Positions 17,732 through 26,832 of a stretch of 64,000 nt of DNA are shown in pieces (the stretch's first letter is position 1; every line of letters begins with the position of its first letter). The position numbers were made by a program, and so were the translations under genes. The notes beneath the pieces are model-generated. The model saw nothing but the letters and a program-made list of their open reading frames with translations. It had not been told where the DNA came from and did no database searches. This DNA is from VAZQ01 sp036498625. Its GTDB lineage: Bacteria; Pseudomonadota; Alphaproteobacteria; Rhizobiales; Xanthobacteraceae. Where the stretch lies: contig DASYFD010000314.1 in assembly GCA_036498625.1 (NCBI GenBank), positions 14,425 through 78,424 on the forward strand, given 5' to 3'.

Positions 17732-17934
17732 CTGCGCCTCTCCTTGGTTTGATGCGCAGGCTTAGCACAAACCATCGGCTGGGTGGAGATACATGGAGAC
17801 CGGACGGATCGGGAGCCAGCCGCCCCCGGAGCGGCCCCGCGGGGCTGATGGAAGGAGGCACCGGACATGGTATGCTTGGCGCCCGACGGTCTGAAGATGT
17901 TCAGCCCAGTCGCCACGCCTCGAAGGAGGAATCC

Positions 17935-19254
17935 ATGACAAGCAAGCACGAGAAACTTCTAGCATCTACGCCGGACGCTGCCCGCAATGGCCTGCTCGAT
18001 CGCCGCGCATTGCTCGGGCGCGGACTGCTGCTGGCCGGCGCCGCCGGCACCGGGGTCGGCGCTTCATTGACCGCTGCCGGCGCCGAGCCGCTGCCGGTCG
18101 ATCCCTGGAGCCTGGCGCCCGGCACCGCCATTCCGCCCTATGGGGTGCCGCCGAAATACGAGAGCAAGGTGGTGCGCACCTTGACCAATCCCAACAATGA
18201 GCCCCGCACCAGCCAGGCGCGCACCCCGCATCATCTGCTGAACGGCACCATCACGCCGGCCGGCCTGCATTTCGTGGTATCGCGCACCGGCTTTCCCGAC
18301 ATTGACCCCGCCAAGCACCGCCTGGCGATCCACGGCCTGGTGAAGCAGCCTTTGGTGTTCGATCTCGAGGCGCTCTCGCGCTACCCGATGGTGACGCGCA
18401 TCAACTTCGTGGAATGCGGCGGCAACAGCGCGCCGCTCTACAGCAAGGATCCGGTGCAGGCCAACGTGCAGGCGATCCACGGCCTGCTGTCGGGCTCGGA
18501 ATGGACCGGTGTGCGGCTGTCGACGCTGCTCGAAGAGACCGGCATCGACCCCAAGGCGAAGTGGCTGCTGGCGGAAGGCGCCGACGGGCCGAGCATGAAT
18601 CGCAGCATTCCGATCGCCAAGGCGCTCGACGACGCCATGATCGCGCTCTATCAGAACGGCGAGCGGATCGCCTCGGCGCAGGGCTATCCGATGCGCCTCC
18701 TGGTGCCCGGCTACGAAGGCAACATGAACGTCAAATGGCTGCACCGGATCAAGCTCATCGAGGAGCCGGTCATGGCCATCAACGAAACCCTGCAATACAC
18801 CTATCGGGTGGCGGGACCGAAAATCTGGCAGTTCTTCTTCCCGATGGAGGTCAAGTCCTTCGTCACCCATCCGTCGCCCGGATTGACCCTCAAGGGACCG
18901 GGCTTCTACGAGATTTCCGGCCTCGCCTATTCGGGTAATGGCCGGATCGCCAAGGTCATGGTCTCGGCCGACGGCGGCAAGAGCTGGGCGCAGGCCGGCC
19001 TCGACGCGCCGGTGCTTCCCAAGGCGCTGACCCGGTTCCGCCTGCCGTGGCGCTGGGACGGCCAGCCGGTCGTGCTGCAAAGCCGCGCCTGGGACGAGGC
19101 CGGCAACATGCAGCCCACCCGCAGCGAGATGTTCGCCGAACGCGGCGAGCCCAAGGTCAACGTTCCGGTGACCGCCTTCCCGATGGGGCACATGAACGTC
19201 ATCACCAGCTGGGGCATCGACAGCAAGGGGGAGGCCAAGCATGTCTACGGGTAA
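17935..19254 (+). CDS. soxC: Sulfite dehydrogenase molybdopterin subunit SoxC
   Basis: The 439-residue protein has a twin-arginine signal (D-R-R-A-L-L-G-R-G). The sulfite-oxidase-type molybdopterin domain contains the Mo-ligand cysteine C161 in N-F-V-E-C-G-G-N-S, and a C-terminal Mo-co dimerisation domain includes V-M-V-S-A-D-G-G-K-S-W. SoxC with SoxD oxidises protein-bound sulfane sulfur, or sulfite, in the periplasm. AAGGAGGA precedes the ATG. The start of the next gene overlaps its stop by 14 bases, the usual soxCD arrangement. The rest of the sox cluster (soxXYZAB) is absent from the window. Confidence 0.88.
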   Translation: MTSKHEKLLASTPDAARNGLLDRRALLGRGLLLAGAAGTGVGASLTAAGAEPLPVDPWSLAPGTAIPPYGVPPKYESKVVRTLTNPNNEPRTSQARTPHHLLNGTITPAGLHFVVSRTGFPDIDPAKHRLAIHGLVKQPLVFDLEALSRYPMVTRINFVECGGNSAPLYSKDPVQANVQAIHGLLSGSEWTGVRLSTLLEETGIDPKAKWLLAEGADGPSMNRSIPIAKALDDAMIALYQNGERIASAQGYPMRLLVPGYEGNMNVKWLHRIKLIEEPVMAINETLQYTYRVAGPKIWQFFFPMEVKSFVTHPSPGLTLKGPGFYEISGLAYSGNGRIAKVMVSADGGKSWAQAGLDAPVLPKALTRFRLPWRWDGQPVVLQSRAWDEAGNMQPTRSEMFAERGEPKVNVPVTAFPMGHMNVITSWGIDSKGEAKHVYG

Positions 19255-19756
19255 GCATCTGGCTATCGTCATCGCGCTTGCGCTCGGCAGCGGGAACGCG
19301 CTGGCAGCGGATCAGCCTGGCCTCGGCAAGCCGCTGAGCGAGGCCGATCTTGCGCTGTGGGACATCAGCATCGGACCGGACGGCAAGGGCTTGCCGTCCG
19401 GCAGCGGCACGCCGGCCCAGGGCGCCGCCATCTTTGCGCAGAAATGCGAGAGCTGCCACGGCAAGGACGGCCAAGGCGGGACCAACGCGACGCTCATCAA
19501 CGCGCCCGGCAAGTCGGACCGCACCATGGCGACCTACGTGCCCAATGCCACCACCATCTTCGACTTCACGCGCCGCGCGATGCCCTGGCCGCAGCCGAAA
19601 TCGCTCTCCAACGACGAAGTCTATGCGCTCACCGCCTTCATTCTCGCCGGCAACAAGATCATCGGCGAGAATGATGCGATGAACGCCGAGACCCTGCCGA
19701 AGGTGCAGATGCCGAACCGGAACGGCTTCGTCAGCCGGTATCCCGACAAGCACTGA
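19241..19756 (+). CDS. soxD: SoxD-like c-type cytochrome (short form)
   Basis: The 171-residue precursor has a signal peptide ending at N-A-L-A-A and one haem motif C-E-S-C-H at 69-73, with likely distal Met ligands in R-A-M-P-W-P. The N-terminal G-L-G-K-P-L-S-E-A-D segment and the M-P-W-P-Q-P block are typical of the haem domain partner of SoxC. Full-length dihaem SoxD is roughly twice as long, so this is the monohaem type. It takes electrons from SoxC. It overlaps soxC, with GGGGGAGG as ribosome binding site inside the soxC end. Confidence 0.8.
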   Translation: MSTGKHLAIVIALALGSGNALAADQPGLGKPLSEADLALWDISIGPDGKGLPSGSGTPAQGAAIFAQKCESCHGKDGQGGTNATLINAPGKSDRTMATYVPNATTIFDFTRRAMPWPQPKSLSNDEVYALTAFILAGNKIIGENDAMNAETLPKVQMPNRNGFVSRYPDKH

Positions 19757-19833
19757 CGACGGCATCTCATCAGCGGTCTTGCACACGGGCTGGCGGAGCA
19801 ATCCGCCGGCCTGTTCTATATCTGTCGCAACCG

Positions 19834-21408
19834 TCACCAGACCCCGAACGGGAAGCCGCGTTCCTTGTGGGTGTTGGTCCGCTTCTCGATCTCCGCGTCC
19901 GAGATGGTCAGGCGGTTGCGCCGATGCCGGGTCCAGGTGAACAGGCGCTGCTCGAGCTCGCGTCGCACGGATTCGAATTGCGGGTCGGCACCGAGATCGC
20001 AGAGTTCGCGCGGATCGCCGGCGAGATCGAACAATTGCGGCCGGAACCCTTCGTAGAGCACATATTTCCAGCGCCCGGTGCGCACCATGGTGGCGCGCGC
20101 CTCGCCGGGAGTGACGGCGAGATCGCGGCGCGCGGCGCGAAACGAATAGTCGCACTCGCTGAAGACCGCATCGCGCCAGGGACCCTCGCCGCCTGAGGGA
20201 CGCACGATGGGCAACAGCGAACGCCCTTCCAGCACATGACTGGGCACCGCCCCGCCCGCGGCCGCGACAAACGTCGGCAGCAGATCGATCGCCTCGACCA
20301 GGGCATCGTTGACGCTGCCGCGGGTTTGGTTTGCGGCGGGGTCGGGATCGTAGATGATCAGCGGAACACGGACGCTCTCCTCGTGGAACAGCTCCTTCTC
20401 GCCAAGCCAGTGATCGCCGAGATAATCGCCATGGTCGCTGGTCACCACGATCATGGTCTGCTCGAAAAGGTAACGCTCCTCGAGAAATCGCCACAGCCGG
20501 CCGAGATGATCGTCGATCTGCTTGATCAGGCCCATATAGGTCGGGATCACGGTCGCGCGCACCTCGTCGCGCGCGAAGTTCACGCTCTCCTCATGGCGCA
20601 TGAAGGCCGCATAGACCGGATGGGGATCGCGCCGCTCCGCGTCGCTGCGATTAGGCGCGATCACGTCGGCAGGGCCGTACAGCGCGTGATAGGGGGCGGG
20701 CGCCATATAGGGCCAATGAGGCTTGATGTAGGACAGGTGCAGGCACCAGGGCTGCGTGCCGGCCTGCGCGATGAACTCCATGGCGCGGTCGGTCATGTAG
20801 GCGGTCTCGGAATGCTCCTCCTTGACGCGGGCCGGCTCGCGCGCGTTGCGCATGTCCCAGCCGGATTTGCGCTCGCCGCCCGGTCCCAGCGCCGCATTGG
20901 CATAGTCATGCCAGGGATTTTCGCCCGCATAGCCGAGCTTGCGCAGATAGTTGTTGTAGCGCAGGTCGGGCGGGGTGCCGCGGTCGGGCCACAGCCCATC
21001 GTCGCGCTCGAAGGGCTCGAAGCCGCATTCGCTGGCGAGCACGCCTTCGATCGAGCGCGGATCGACACCGAGGCGTTCGAGCCCCGCGCCGTCGGCCACC
21101 ATGTGGGTCTTGCCGACCAGCGCCACCTGCAGCCCCAGCGGCCGCAGGTGGTCACCCATGGTCATCTCTCCGACCCGCAGCGGCACGCCGTTATAGGTCG
21201 ATCCGTGCGAGCCTACATAGCGGCCGGTATAGAACGACATCCGGGATGGGCCGCACACCGGCGCCTGCACATAGGCGCGCCCAAAGCGCACCCCGCGCAC
21301 CGCCAGTGCATCGATGTTCGGAGTCGCGAGGCTTGGATGGCCGGCGCACGACAGATAATCCGCGCGCAACTGATCGGCCATGACGAACAGAATGTTGCGG
21401 ACCGGCAT
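19834..21408 (-). CDS. Type I sulfatase / phosphonate monoester hydrolase
   Basis: The 524-residue alkaline-phosphatase-superfamily hydrolase has the formylglycine motif C52-G-P-S-R-x4-T-G, metal ligands at A-D-Q near the N-terminus (D12) and S-D-H-G-D-Y-L-G-D-H toward the middle. No signal peptide is seen, so it is cytoplasmic. It cleaves sulfate (or phosphonate) esters; the length and the C-terminal block ending E-R-G-F-P-F-G-V-W resemble the PMH/arylsulfatase group. A separate sulfatase-maturing enzyme is not in the window. It is transcribed with the TauD, Bug and cyclodeaminase genes, suggesting a catabolic unit. Confidence 0.85.
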   Translation of the reverse strand: MPVRNILFVMADQLRADYLSCAGHPSLATPNIDALAVRGVRFGRAYVQAPVCGPSRMSFYTGRYVGSHGSTYNGVPLRVGEMTMGDHLRPLGLQVALVGKTHMVADGAGLERLGVDPRSIEGVLASECGFEPFERDDGLWPDRGTPPDLRYNNYLRKLGYAGENPWHDYANAALGPGGERKSGWDMRNAREPARVKEEHSETAYMTDRAMEFIAQAGTQPWCLHLSYIKPHWPYMAPAPYHALYGPADVIAPNRSDAERRDPHPVYAAFMRHEESVNFARDEVRATVIPTYMGLIKQIDDHLGRLWRFLEERYLFEQTMIVVTSDHGDYLGDHWLGEKELFHEESVRVPLIIYDPDPAANQTRGSVNDALVEAIDLLPTFVAAAGGAVPSHVLEGRSLLPIVRPSGGEGPWRDAVFSECDYSFRAARRDLAVTPGEARATMVRTGRWKYVLYEGFRPQLFDLAGDPRELCDLGADPQFESVRRELEQRLFTWTRHRRNRLTISDAEIEKRTNTHKERGFPFGVW

Positions 21409-21433
21409 TCAATCACGCCTCGGCGGCGATGCT

Positions 21434-22321
21434 CTAGACCGGCACGTCGCCGACCACGGCGGTGCGCTCCATGCGGCGACGTTGCGGGTAGTAGTCGTTG
21501 GCGGCGTAGTGCTGCGTGCTGATATTGTCCCAGAACACGATCGTGTCGGGCTCCCAGCGCAGGCGGAATTGATATTCCGGAACATGGGCCTGCTCGAACA
21601 GCAGGTCCAGCAGCGCGCGGCTTTCGTCGGCTTGCAGGCCTTCGATGTGCAGAGTGAACTGGGGATTGACGTAGATCCCCTTCCGGCCGCTAACCGGATG
21701 GGTACGCACCACCGGGTGTGACGGATTGGGGAACATCTCTTCCATCCTCCGCAGCTTGGCCTGGTCCTCGTCGGACTTGGAGAACAGCACGCGGAAATTC
21801 CGGAAATCGTGCACCGCGCGCAACCCGGAAATCATCGTCTTGAAAGTATGGCTCAAGCCCTCATAGGCCGCCGTCATGTCGGCCCAGAGCGTGTCGCCCC
21901 CGACCTTCGGGATGATCTGGCAGCGCAGAATCGTGTATTTGGTGGGGTTGTTCCGGAAGGTGGTGTCGCTGTGCCAGACATCCGTAGACAGGACCGGATT
22001 GTCCTTGTCGTTGTCGAGCACGAGAATTTCCGGATATTCGCCCTGCGGGCGCATCGGATGGACCTCCAGCTCGCCGAACATCCGGCTGACGGCGATGTGC
22101 TCGGCGGTGGTCAGCTTCTGGCCGCGTAGCACCAGCACCTTGTGCTCGATCAAGGCGGCCTCGAACGCCCGCGCGGTCTCTCGGCTCAGGCCTTGCGTGA
22201 GATCGAGACCGTGGATTTGCGCGCCGAGCCTAGCACCGAGCCGCTCCACCTCGAAGGGTGCGCCGGATGCAGCTTTGGCCTGCCGGGCATCGGGGTTGGT
22301 ATTGTTGACGTTGATGTTCAT
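21434..22321 (-). CDS. TauD/TfdA-family 2-oxoglutarate dioxygenase
   Basis: The 295-residue Fe(II)/2-oxoglutarate enzyme has the ligand motif H-S-D in V-W-H-S-D-T-T-F, a distal histidine in S-T-Q-H-Y-A-A-N-D, and the nearby arginine block Y-P-Q-R-R-R-M-E-R used for 2-oxoglutarate. Family members release sulfite from taurine and alkylsulfonates, cleave alkyl sulfates (AtsK), or attack aryloxy acids. GAGAG precedes the start. It lies 25 bases upstream of the sulfatase gene, consistent with organosulfur use, but the substrate is not certain. Confidence 0.85.
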   Translation of the reverse strand: MNINVNNTNPDARQAKAASGAPFEVERLGARLGAQIHGLDLTQGLSRETARAFEAALIEHKVLVLRGQKLTTAEHIAVSRMFGELEVHPMRPQGEYPEILVLDNDKDNPVLSTDVWHSDTTFRNNPTKYTILRCQIIPKVGGDTLWADMTAAYEGLSHTFKTMISGLRAVHDFRNFRVLFSKSDEDQAKLRRMEEMFPNPSHPVVRTHPVSGRKGIYVNPQFTLHIEGLQADESRALLDLLFEQAHVPEYQFRLRWEPDTIVFWDNISTQHYAANDYYPQRRRMERTAVVGDVPV

Positions 22322-22401
22322 GACCCTGCTCTCTTGGGTGCGTTTCCGCCCCGACTATAGAACCGGCCGGCCCTCGCACACCAGCACGCCCGCGCGCCGC
22401 C

Positions 22402-23505
22402 CTATTCCTTTTCGCCAGCCGGCCCACCCTTCGACTTCTGATCCGCCGGCAGCTCGCGTACATCCTTGATCTTGATCGCCTCCTTGACCATCGCGATCAC
22501 TTTCGGAGGCGCCCCCGCAATCCGGCTCGCAATGTCCTGCAGCTCTTCGCCGCCGATGGGGTTGAAGTCCATGTGGGCCTGGGTCACGGCCTCCTTGAAC
22601 GCCGGGTCGGCGAGCGTCTCGTCGAAGGCCCGGCGCAGTGCCCGCACCCGGTCGGGAGGAACGCCCGGCGCCGTCAGAATCGGCCGCCCGACCGCGACGT
22701 CGCCCGAGAGGATGTCGAGAATTTGCCGCTGCTCGTCGGTCTGGCCGAGCTCGCTCCACAGCGGCACATCGGGCAGGTCGGCCTCGCGCTTGGTGCCGAT
22801 CTGAAACAGGATGTTGACGGTGTGATCGCGCAGCCAGTCCGGATGCGTGGTCTTCATAGAGGCCCAGGAATCGCTACCGCGGCCATCGACCTCGCCGCGC
22901 TCCACAGCGATGTTGATGTCGCCGCCGCTCACGTAACCGGAAACGATCCGGAATTTGGTGCCGAGCAGATTGTTGGAGACCTGCGGATAGAGCACCGAAG
23001 GGGAGCTCGCGCCCGTGGCCCCGATCGCAAGCGGCTTCATCTTGGCCTGCTCGATGGTGGCGACGCCGCGGGCAGCGGCAACATACAGGAGATTGTTGAC
23101 CACCACCATATTGCCGATCCAGTTGAATTTGCGCACATCGAACTGCACGCCCGGTTGGCCCAGCGCCTGGTCGGTGGGCGTGGTCTGGCTCAGGGTCGCG
23201 ATCACGCTGCCGTCCTTGGGGGCAACCTTGTAGAGCCAGTTCGCCGCCCCGCGGCTGCCGGCGCCGGGCATGTTCTGTGGAATGATGCTGGGCTTGCCCG
23301 GAATATGGTCGCCCAGGAAGCGCCCGAGCATGCGGGCATACAAGTCGTAGCCGCCGCCGGTGCCATACCCAACCACGAGGATGATGCGCTTGCCGCGGTA
23401 GAAATCCGCGACATCATCCGCGCGCGCCGGCGCGAGCGCCCCGAACGGCAGTGCGACAAGCAACAGGCCCGTCAGGCACCTGACCATGTAGCGGCTCGTC
23501 ATCAT
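22402..23505 (-). CDS. Bug-family (TctC-like) periplasmic solute receptor
   Basis: The 367-residue precursor has a signal peptide (VRCLTGLLLVALPFGALAPARA) and the family pattern R-I-I-L-V-V-G-Y-G-T-G-G-G-Y-D, I-P-Q-N-M-P-G-A-G-S and A-P-G-V-P-P-D-R-V. Such receptors bind carboxylates or amphipathic acids for TctAB-type transporters or for sensing; no TctAB genes are near. ATG at 23505 follows GGAGA by 5 bases, and the gene begins 11 bases after the cyclodeaminase stop, forming an operon with it. It probably captures the substrate of the enzymes downstream. Confidence 0.8.
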   Translation of the reverse strand: MMTSRYMVRCLTGLLLVALPFGALAPARADDVADFYRGKRIILVVGYGTGGGYDLYARMLGRFLGDHIPGKPSIIPQNMPGAGSRGAANWLYKVAPKDGSVIATLSQTTPTDQALGQPGVQFDVRKFNWIGNMVVVNNLLYVAAARGVATIEQAKMKPLAIGATGASSPSVLYPQVSNNLLGTKFRIVSGYVSGGDINIAVERGEVDGRGSDSWASMKTTHPDWLRDHTVNILFQIGTKREADLPDVPLWSELGQTDEQRQILDILSGDVAVGRPILTAPGVPPDRVRALRRAFDETLADPAFKEAVTQAHMDFNPIGGEELQDIASRIAGAPPKVIAMVKEAIKIKDVRELPADQKSKGGPAGEKE

Positions 23506-23516
23506 CTGATTCTCCG

Positions 23517-24611
23517 TCAGGGCGAAGGTCGAAATCCGGCCTTGTAGTAGGCCGACAGGTCGCTGCCGAGCCACTCGGTCGGGATCGTCTTGTTATTACC
23601 TTCTGCGATGGCTTTGCGATACAGGATGCCACCCGCCGCCGCAAACTGAATCGCCAGGCCGGAATTGTTCTTGTAGTAGACGATGCCGGCGTGGCCGTCT
23701 GTGGGAGCGGAGACTTGCGCCTTGCGGGTCAAAAGGTCGCCGAGCTCATGGATCTGCTCTCTGCGGATCACCCCCTCCTTCAACGGATCGAGCAGCTCGG
23801 TCTGATCGTTGTCGATGACGCTTTCCCAGTCATTGATGATGAGGGCGCCGGCGCGCTCGTAGGTGCGCCGGTCGACCTCGGAGCGCTTGTTGGTCACATC
23901 CGAGTTGGCGATCGAAACCACGACCTGGCCGTCCTCGAGCCAATCGCCGTCGAATACCGGCTTCATGGAGGTGGTGGCGCAGCAGACGATATCGGCGCCG
24001 GCCACTACTGCCCGGGGTTCCGCGACCGCCACCACATCCATGCCGGCACGCGCCATCTCGCGGGCGAAACCCCGGCGGTGCTCGGCGCTCGGACTGTAGA
24101 CATTGACGCGCCGCAGCGGCCGCACGACCGCGATCGCCTCAAGCGCGCAGCGCGCCTGCTTGCCGGTTCCGAACAGGCCGAGCGTGGCGGCATCGGGCCG
24201 CGCCACCGCATCGATGCCGACCGCCGTGGTGGCGCCGACCCGCATTCCTGACAGCTGGAATTCGTGCATCAGAGCCAGCGGCTCGGCGGTCTCGATGCTG
24301 TACAGGATCACGATGCCCCAGTTGAAGGCCTGCGGATTCTCGTAAAGTCGGCGGTCGTTGCCGGGGCTCGGCGGCCGGATGATCTGTGAGCCGGCCCGCA
24401 CGCAGGCGATGCCCGCGGACGGCACCGCCCCGACATGGACATTGGCGAGATACTTGCGGCCGGGATCGGGGTGCTGGGCGAGATAACGCATGCGCGGACG
24501 GTTGACCGCGCTGCCGTTGGCAAAATCGCGGAAGGCCACCCGCATAGCCTCGATGCAATCCGGCATCGGCAGCAGACGCCTCACGTCGTCGTCGGTAATG
24601 ATGATCGTCAC
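23517..24611 (-). CDS. Ornithine cyclodeaminase / mu-crystallin family protein
   Basis: This 364-residue NAD(P)-dependent enzyme starts at GTG 24611 (GGGAG nine bases upstream) with I-I-I-T-D-D-D-V-R-R-L-L, the usual family start. The Rossmann motif is L-G-L-F-G-T-G-K-Q-A, and the conserved catalytic area includes E-F-Q-L-S-G-M-R-V-G-A-T-T-A. Members deaminate ornithine or alanine or reduce imines. It is the first gene of the minus-strand unit with the Bug receptor, TauD and sulfatase genes, which points to an amino- or imino-acid step in the same pathway, an inference. Confidence 0.8.
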   Translation of the reverse strand: MTIIITDDDVRRLLPMPDCIEAMRVAFRDFANGSAVNRPRMRYLAQHPDPGRKYLANVHVGAVPSAGIACVRAGSQIIRPPSPGNDRRLYENPQAFNWGIVILYSIETAEPLALMHEFQLSGMRVGATTAVGIDAVARPDAATLGLFGTGKQARCALEAIAVVRPLRRVNVYSPSAEHRRGFAREMARAGMDVVAVAEPRAVVAGADIVCCATTSMKPVFDGDWLEDGQVVVSIANSDVTNKRSEVDRRTYERAGALIINDWESVIDNDQTELLDPLKEGVIRREQIHELGDLLTRKAQVSAPTDGHAGIVYYKNNSGLAIQFAAAGGILYRKAIAEGNNKTIPTEWLGSDLSAYYKAGFRPSP

Positions 24612-24814
24612 CCGCTGTGGCTCCCTTGATCGAATGCACACCCTGCGGCGCCCGCATGCCGAACGGCCCGATGCGCTGCTTTTACATAGCAACGCGGCCG
24701 CAGCCAATGCGGCCGAACGGCCCGGCACACGCTGTTGTGATTATTGCGAGAGTGTCGAGCTCGCTGCTGCTCTGCTATTGCAGCCTGCGTCCCCAGCCCA
24801 CGGGAGGTTTTGCC

Positions 24815-25207
24815 ATGATCAGCCGACGGTTTCTTCTCAAGGCCGCCACCGCCGCCGCCATGTTCACATCCGCGACCGCGTTCGCAGCCGAAGAGCAACC
24901 GTTCACCCGGCAGGCATTCCTGGCCGCCCAGAACGCGGGCAAGTCGATCCTGGTCGAGATCCATGCGTCCTGGTGCCCGACCTGCCAGGCCCAGAAGCCC
25001 ATCCTGGGCAAGCTGTTCGCCGATCCCAAATTCAAGAACCTGGCGGTCTTTCGCGTCGATTTCGACAGCCAGAAGGACGAGGTCCGAAACTTCAAGGCGC
25101 GGATTCAGTCGACCCTGATAACCTTCAAAGGCACCACAGAGATCGCGCGTTCCGTCGGCGACACCAATTCTGCCTCGCTGGCCGATCTGCTCGCCCTGGC
25201 CCTCTAA
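24815..25207 (+). CDS. Secreted thioredoxin-like protein (SoxW-like)
   Basis: The 130-residue protein has a twin-arginine-like leader (I-S-R-R-F-L-L-K-A) and a thioredoxin domain with active site C-P-T-C in H-A-S-W-C-P-T-C and a following F-R-V-D-F-D strand. The cis-Pro found in true thioredoxins is replaced around Q-S-T-L-I-T-F, so reductase activity on typical clients is uncertain. GGGAGG precedes the ATG. The CcdA-like gene begins 4 bases after its stop, so the pair is probably a periplasmic electron-delivery module of SoxW/SoxV type, in line with the nearby soxCD. Confidence 0.7.
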   Translation: MISRRFLLKAATAAAMFTSATAFAAEEQPFTRQAFLAAQNAGKSILVEIHASWCPTCQAQKPILGKLFADPKFKNLAVFRVDFDSQKDEVRNFKARIQSTLITFKGTTEIARSVGDTNSASLADLLALAL

Positions 25208-25211
25208 AGGG

Positions 25212-25931
25212 ATGCTGATAACGCTTGGCCTCGCCTATCTGGCGGGGGTGCTTTCGACACTCTCGCCGTGCGTGCTGCCCCTGCTTCCGCTCGTTTTCGG
25301 CTCCGCCGCCTCCGCTCACCGCCTCGGGCCGCTCGCCCTGGGGCTGGGGCTGGCCAGCTCTTTCGTGGTGGTCGGCCTGTTCGTGGCCACGATCGGATTT
25401 TCGATCGGCATCGATGCCGATGTTTTTCGGACCGTCGCCGCGTCGCTCATGATTGTCCTCGGCGCCGTCCTGATCGTGCCTTGGCTTACGGCACGCCTCG
25501 CCCGGGCGGCCGGACCCATCAGCCAATGGGCCGATGCGAGGGTCGCCGGCTTCTCGGCCTCCGGGCCGCGGAGCCAGTTCGGCATCGGCGTCCTGCTCGG
25601 GGTCGCATGGAGCCCGTGCGTGGGACCGACGCTGGGCGCCGCCGCGCTGCTGGCAAGCCAAGCCAAAGACCTGCCGCAGGTGGCCGCCACCATGCTGCTG
25701 TTCGGCCTCGGCGCTTCATCGCCGCTACTCGCCGTCGGGATGCTGTCCCGTGAGGCGATGTCGAGGGCCGGCGACCGTTTGCTGTCCGCGGGCCGAGGCC
25801 TCAAGGCTGCGCTTGGAATAGCTTTGGTATTGATCGGCGCGGCGATCGTGACGGGGCTCGACAAGAGGATCGAGACGGCGCTGGTCGATGCTTCGCCGCA
25901 ATGGCTTACCGATCTGACGACGCGCTATTGA
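25212..25931 (+). CDS. CcdA-like thiol-reductant transmembrane protein (SoxV-like)
   Basis: The 239-residue membrane protein has about six helices and the two half-repeat cysteine motifs L-S-P-C-V-L-P-L-L-P and W-S-P-C-V-G-P-T-L-G, which carry the electron-transfer cysteines of CcdA/DsbD-beta proteins. It moves electrons from cytoplasmic thioredoxin to a periplasmic thioredoxin, here most likely the product of the gene 4 bases upstream. Roles are cytochrome c maturation or reactivation of Sox proteins; the presence of soxCD makes the latter plausible but not proven. Confidence 0.8.
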   Translation: MLITLGLAYLAGVLSTLSPCVLPLLPLVFGSAASAHRLGPLALGLGLASSFVVVGLFVATIGFSIGIDADVFRTVAASLMIVLGAVLIVPWLTARLARAAGPISQWADARVAGFSASGPRSQFGIGVLLGVAWSPCVGPTLGAAALLASQAKDLPQVAATMLLFGLGASSPLLAVGMLSREAMSRAGDRLLSAGRGLKAALGIALVLIGAAIVTGLDKRIETALVDASPQWLTDLTTRY

Positions 25932-26091
25932 CGTGGCAGGGCTCGAGCGCCGGGCGATCGCCCGAGACCGCCCTGAGGACGCCAGCCGGGAATTGACAGA
26001 AGTCCAGCCAAGACGGCAAAGTTACCCCGTAATTGTGCGTAGAGCAGCCGGTGCATTGCGGCAGCGCACGAAAGAGCAGAGGGAGGAGACA

Positions 26092-26649
26092 ATGAATCGA
26101 CGTTGCACGCTTGGTGTCGTGGCGATGACGGCATTTGCCCTGATGCTGCCGGCCTCCAGCCGGGCCCAGAATGCCCAGCGGCCGCCGGCCGCCGCGGATC
26201 AGAAGGCGGCCCCCGCCGCCCCGCCGAAGTCCATGAAGGAGGCGATTGTCGGCACCTGGTCGCTTCTGATCGACGACGCGGTCAAGCCCGACGGCACGCA
26301 CACGCCGAACTTCGGCCCCAATCCGATCGGCATCGCCATGTTCGGATCCGATGGTCACTTCTCCGTAACCATCACGCGCGCCGGCCGTCCGAAGTTTGCG
26401 TCCAACAACAGGACCACCGGAACCGCGGACGAGAACAAGGCAGTGGTCAACGGCTCCAACGCGTTCTTCGGGGCCTACTCGCTCAACGAGGCGGACAAGA
26501 CTCTCACGCTTCGCGTCGAGGGCAGCACCTTCCCGAACCTGGAAGGGACGACGCAGAAGCGGACCATCACCTCGCTGACTGCGGGCGACGAGCTGACGTG
26601 GACCAATCCAGCCACGAAAGGCGAGGTCGCATGGAAGTGGGTGAAGTAG
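26092..26649 (+). CDS. Secreted lipocalin-like domain protein
   Basis: The 185-residue precursor has a signal peptide (LGVVAMTAFALMLPASSRA), an Ala/Pro/Gln-rich linker, and a lipocalin-like domain starting I-V-G-T-W-S-L-L with M-F-G-S-D-G-H-F-S-V-T-I and Y-S-L-N-E-A-D-K-T-L-T-L. GGGAGGAG lies just before the ATG. This domain is common in secreted proteins of rhizobia and relatives; ligands are unknown. It stands alone, ~160 bases after the CcdA-like gene on the same strand. Confidence 0.75.
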   Translation: MNRRCTLGVVAMTAFALMLPASSRAQNAQRPPAAADQKAAPAAPPKSMKEAIVGTWSLLIDDAVKPDGTHTPNFGPNPIGIAMFGSDGHFSVTITRAGRPKFASNNRTTGTADENKAVVNGSNAFFGAYSLNEADKTLTLRVEGSTFPNLEGTTQKRTITSLTAGDELTWTNPATKGEVAWKWVK

Positions 26650-26832
26650 CAAAGCCGCGTTAGCACGCAATCATCGAGGTCACGGCCGATCGCCACGCCG
26701 CGGCGGTCGTGACTTCCAGTCCCCGCCAGCGGAACTCACGTTCCGTGGTGCAATCGAGTGCGGCGCAGCGCGTCGGAGACGCGCGTTAGTGGCGTCGCCC
26801 GAGACGACGCGGAATTCATAAATGGACGCTCT

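Noticed and set aside
20236..21522. A 428-codon plus-strand ORF opposite the sulfatase
   Set aside because: It is antisense to the formylglycine-motif enzyme and shows no recognisable domain.
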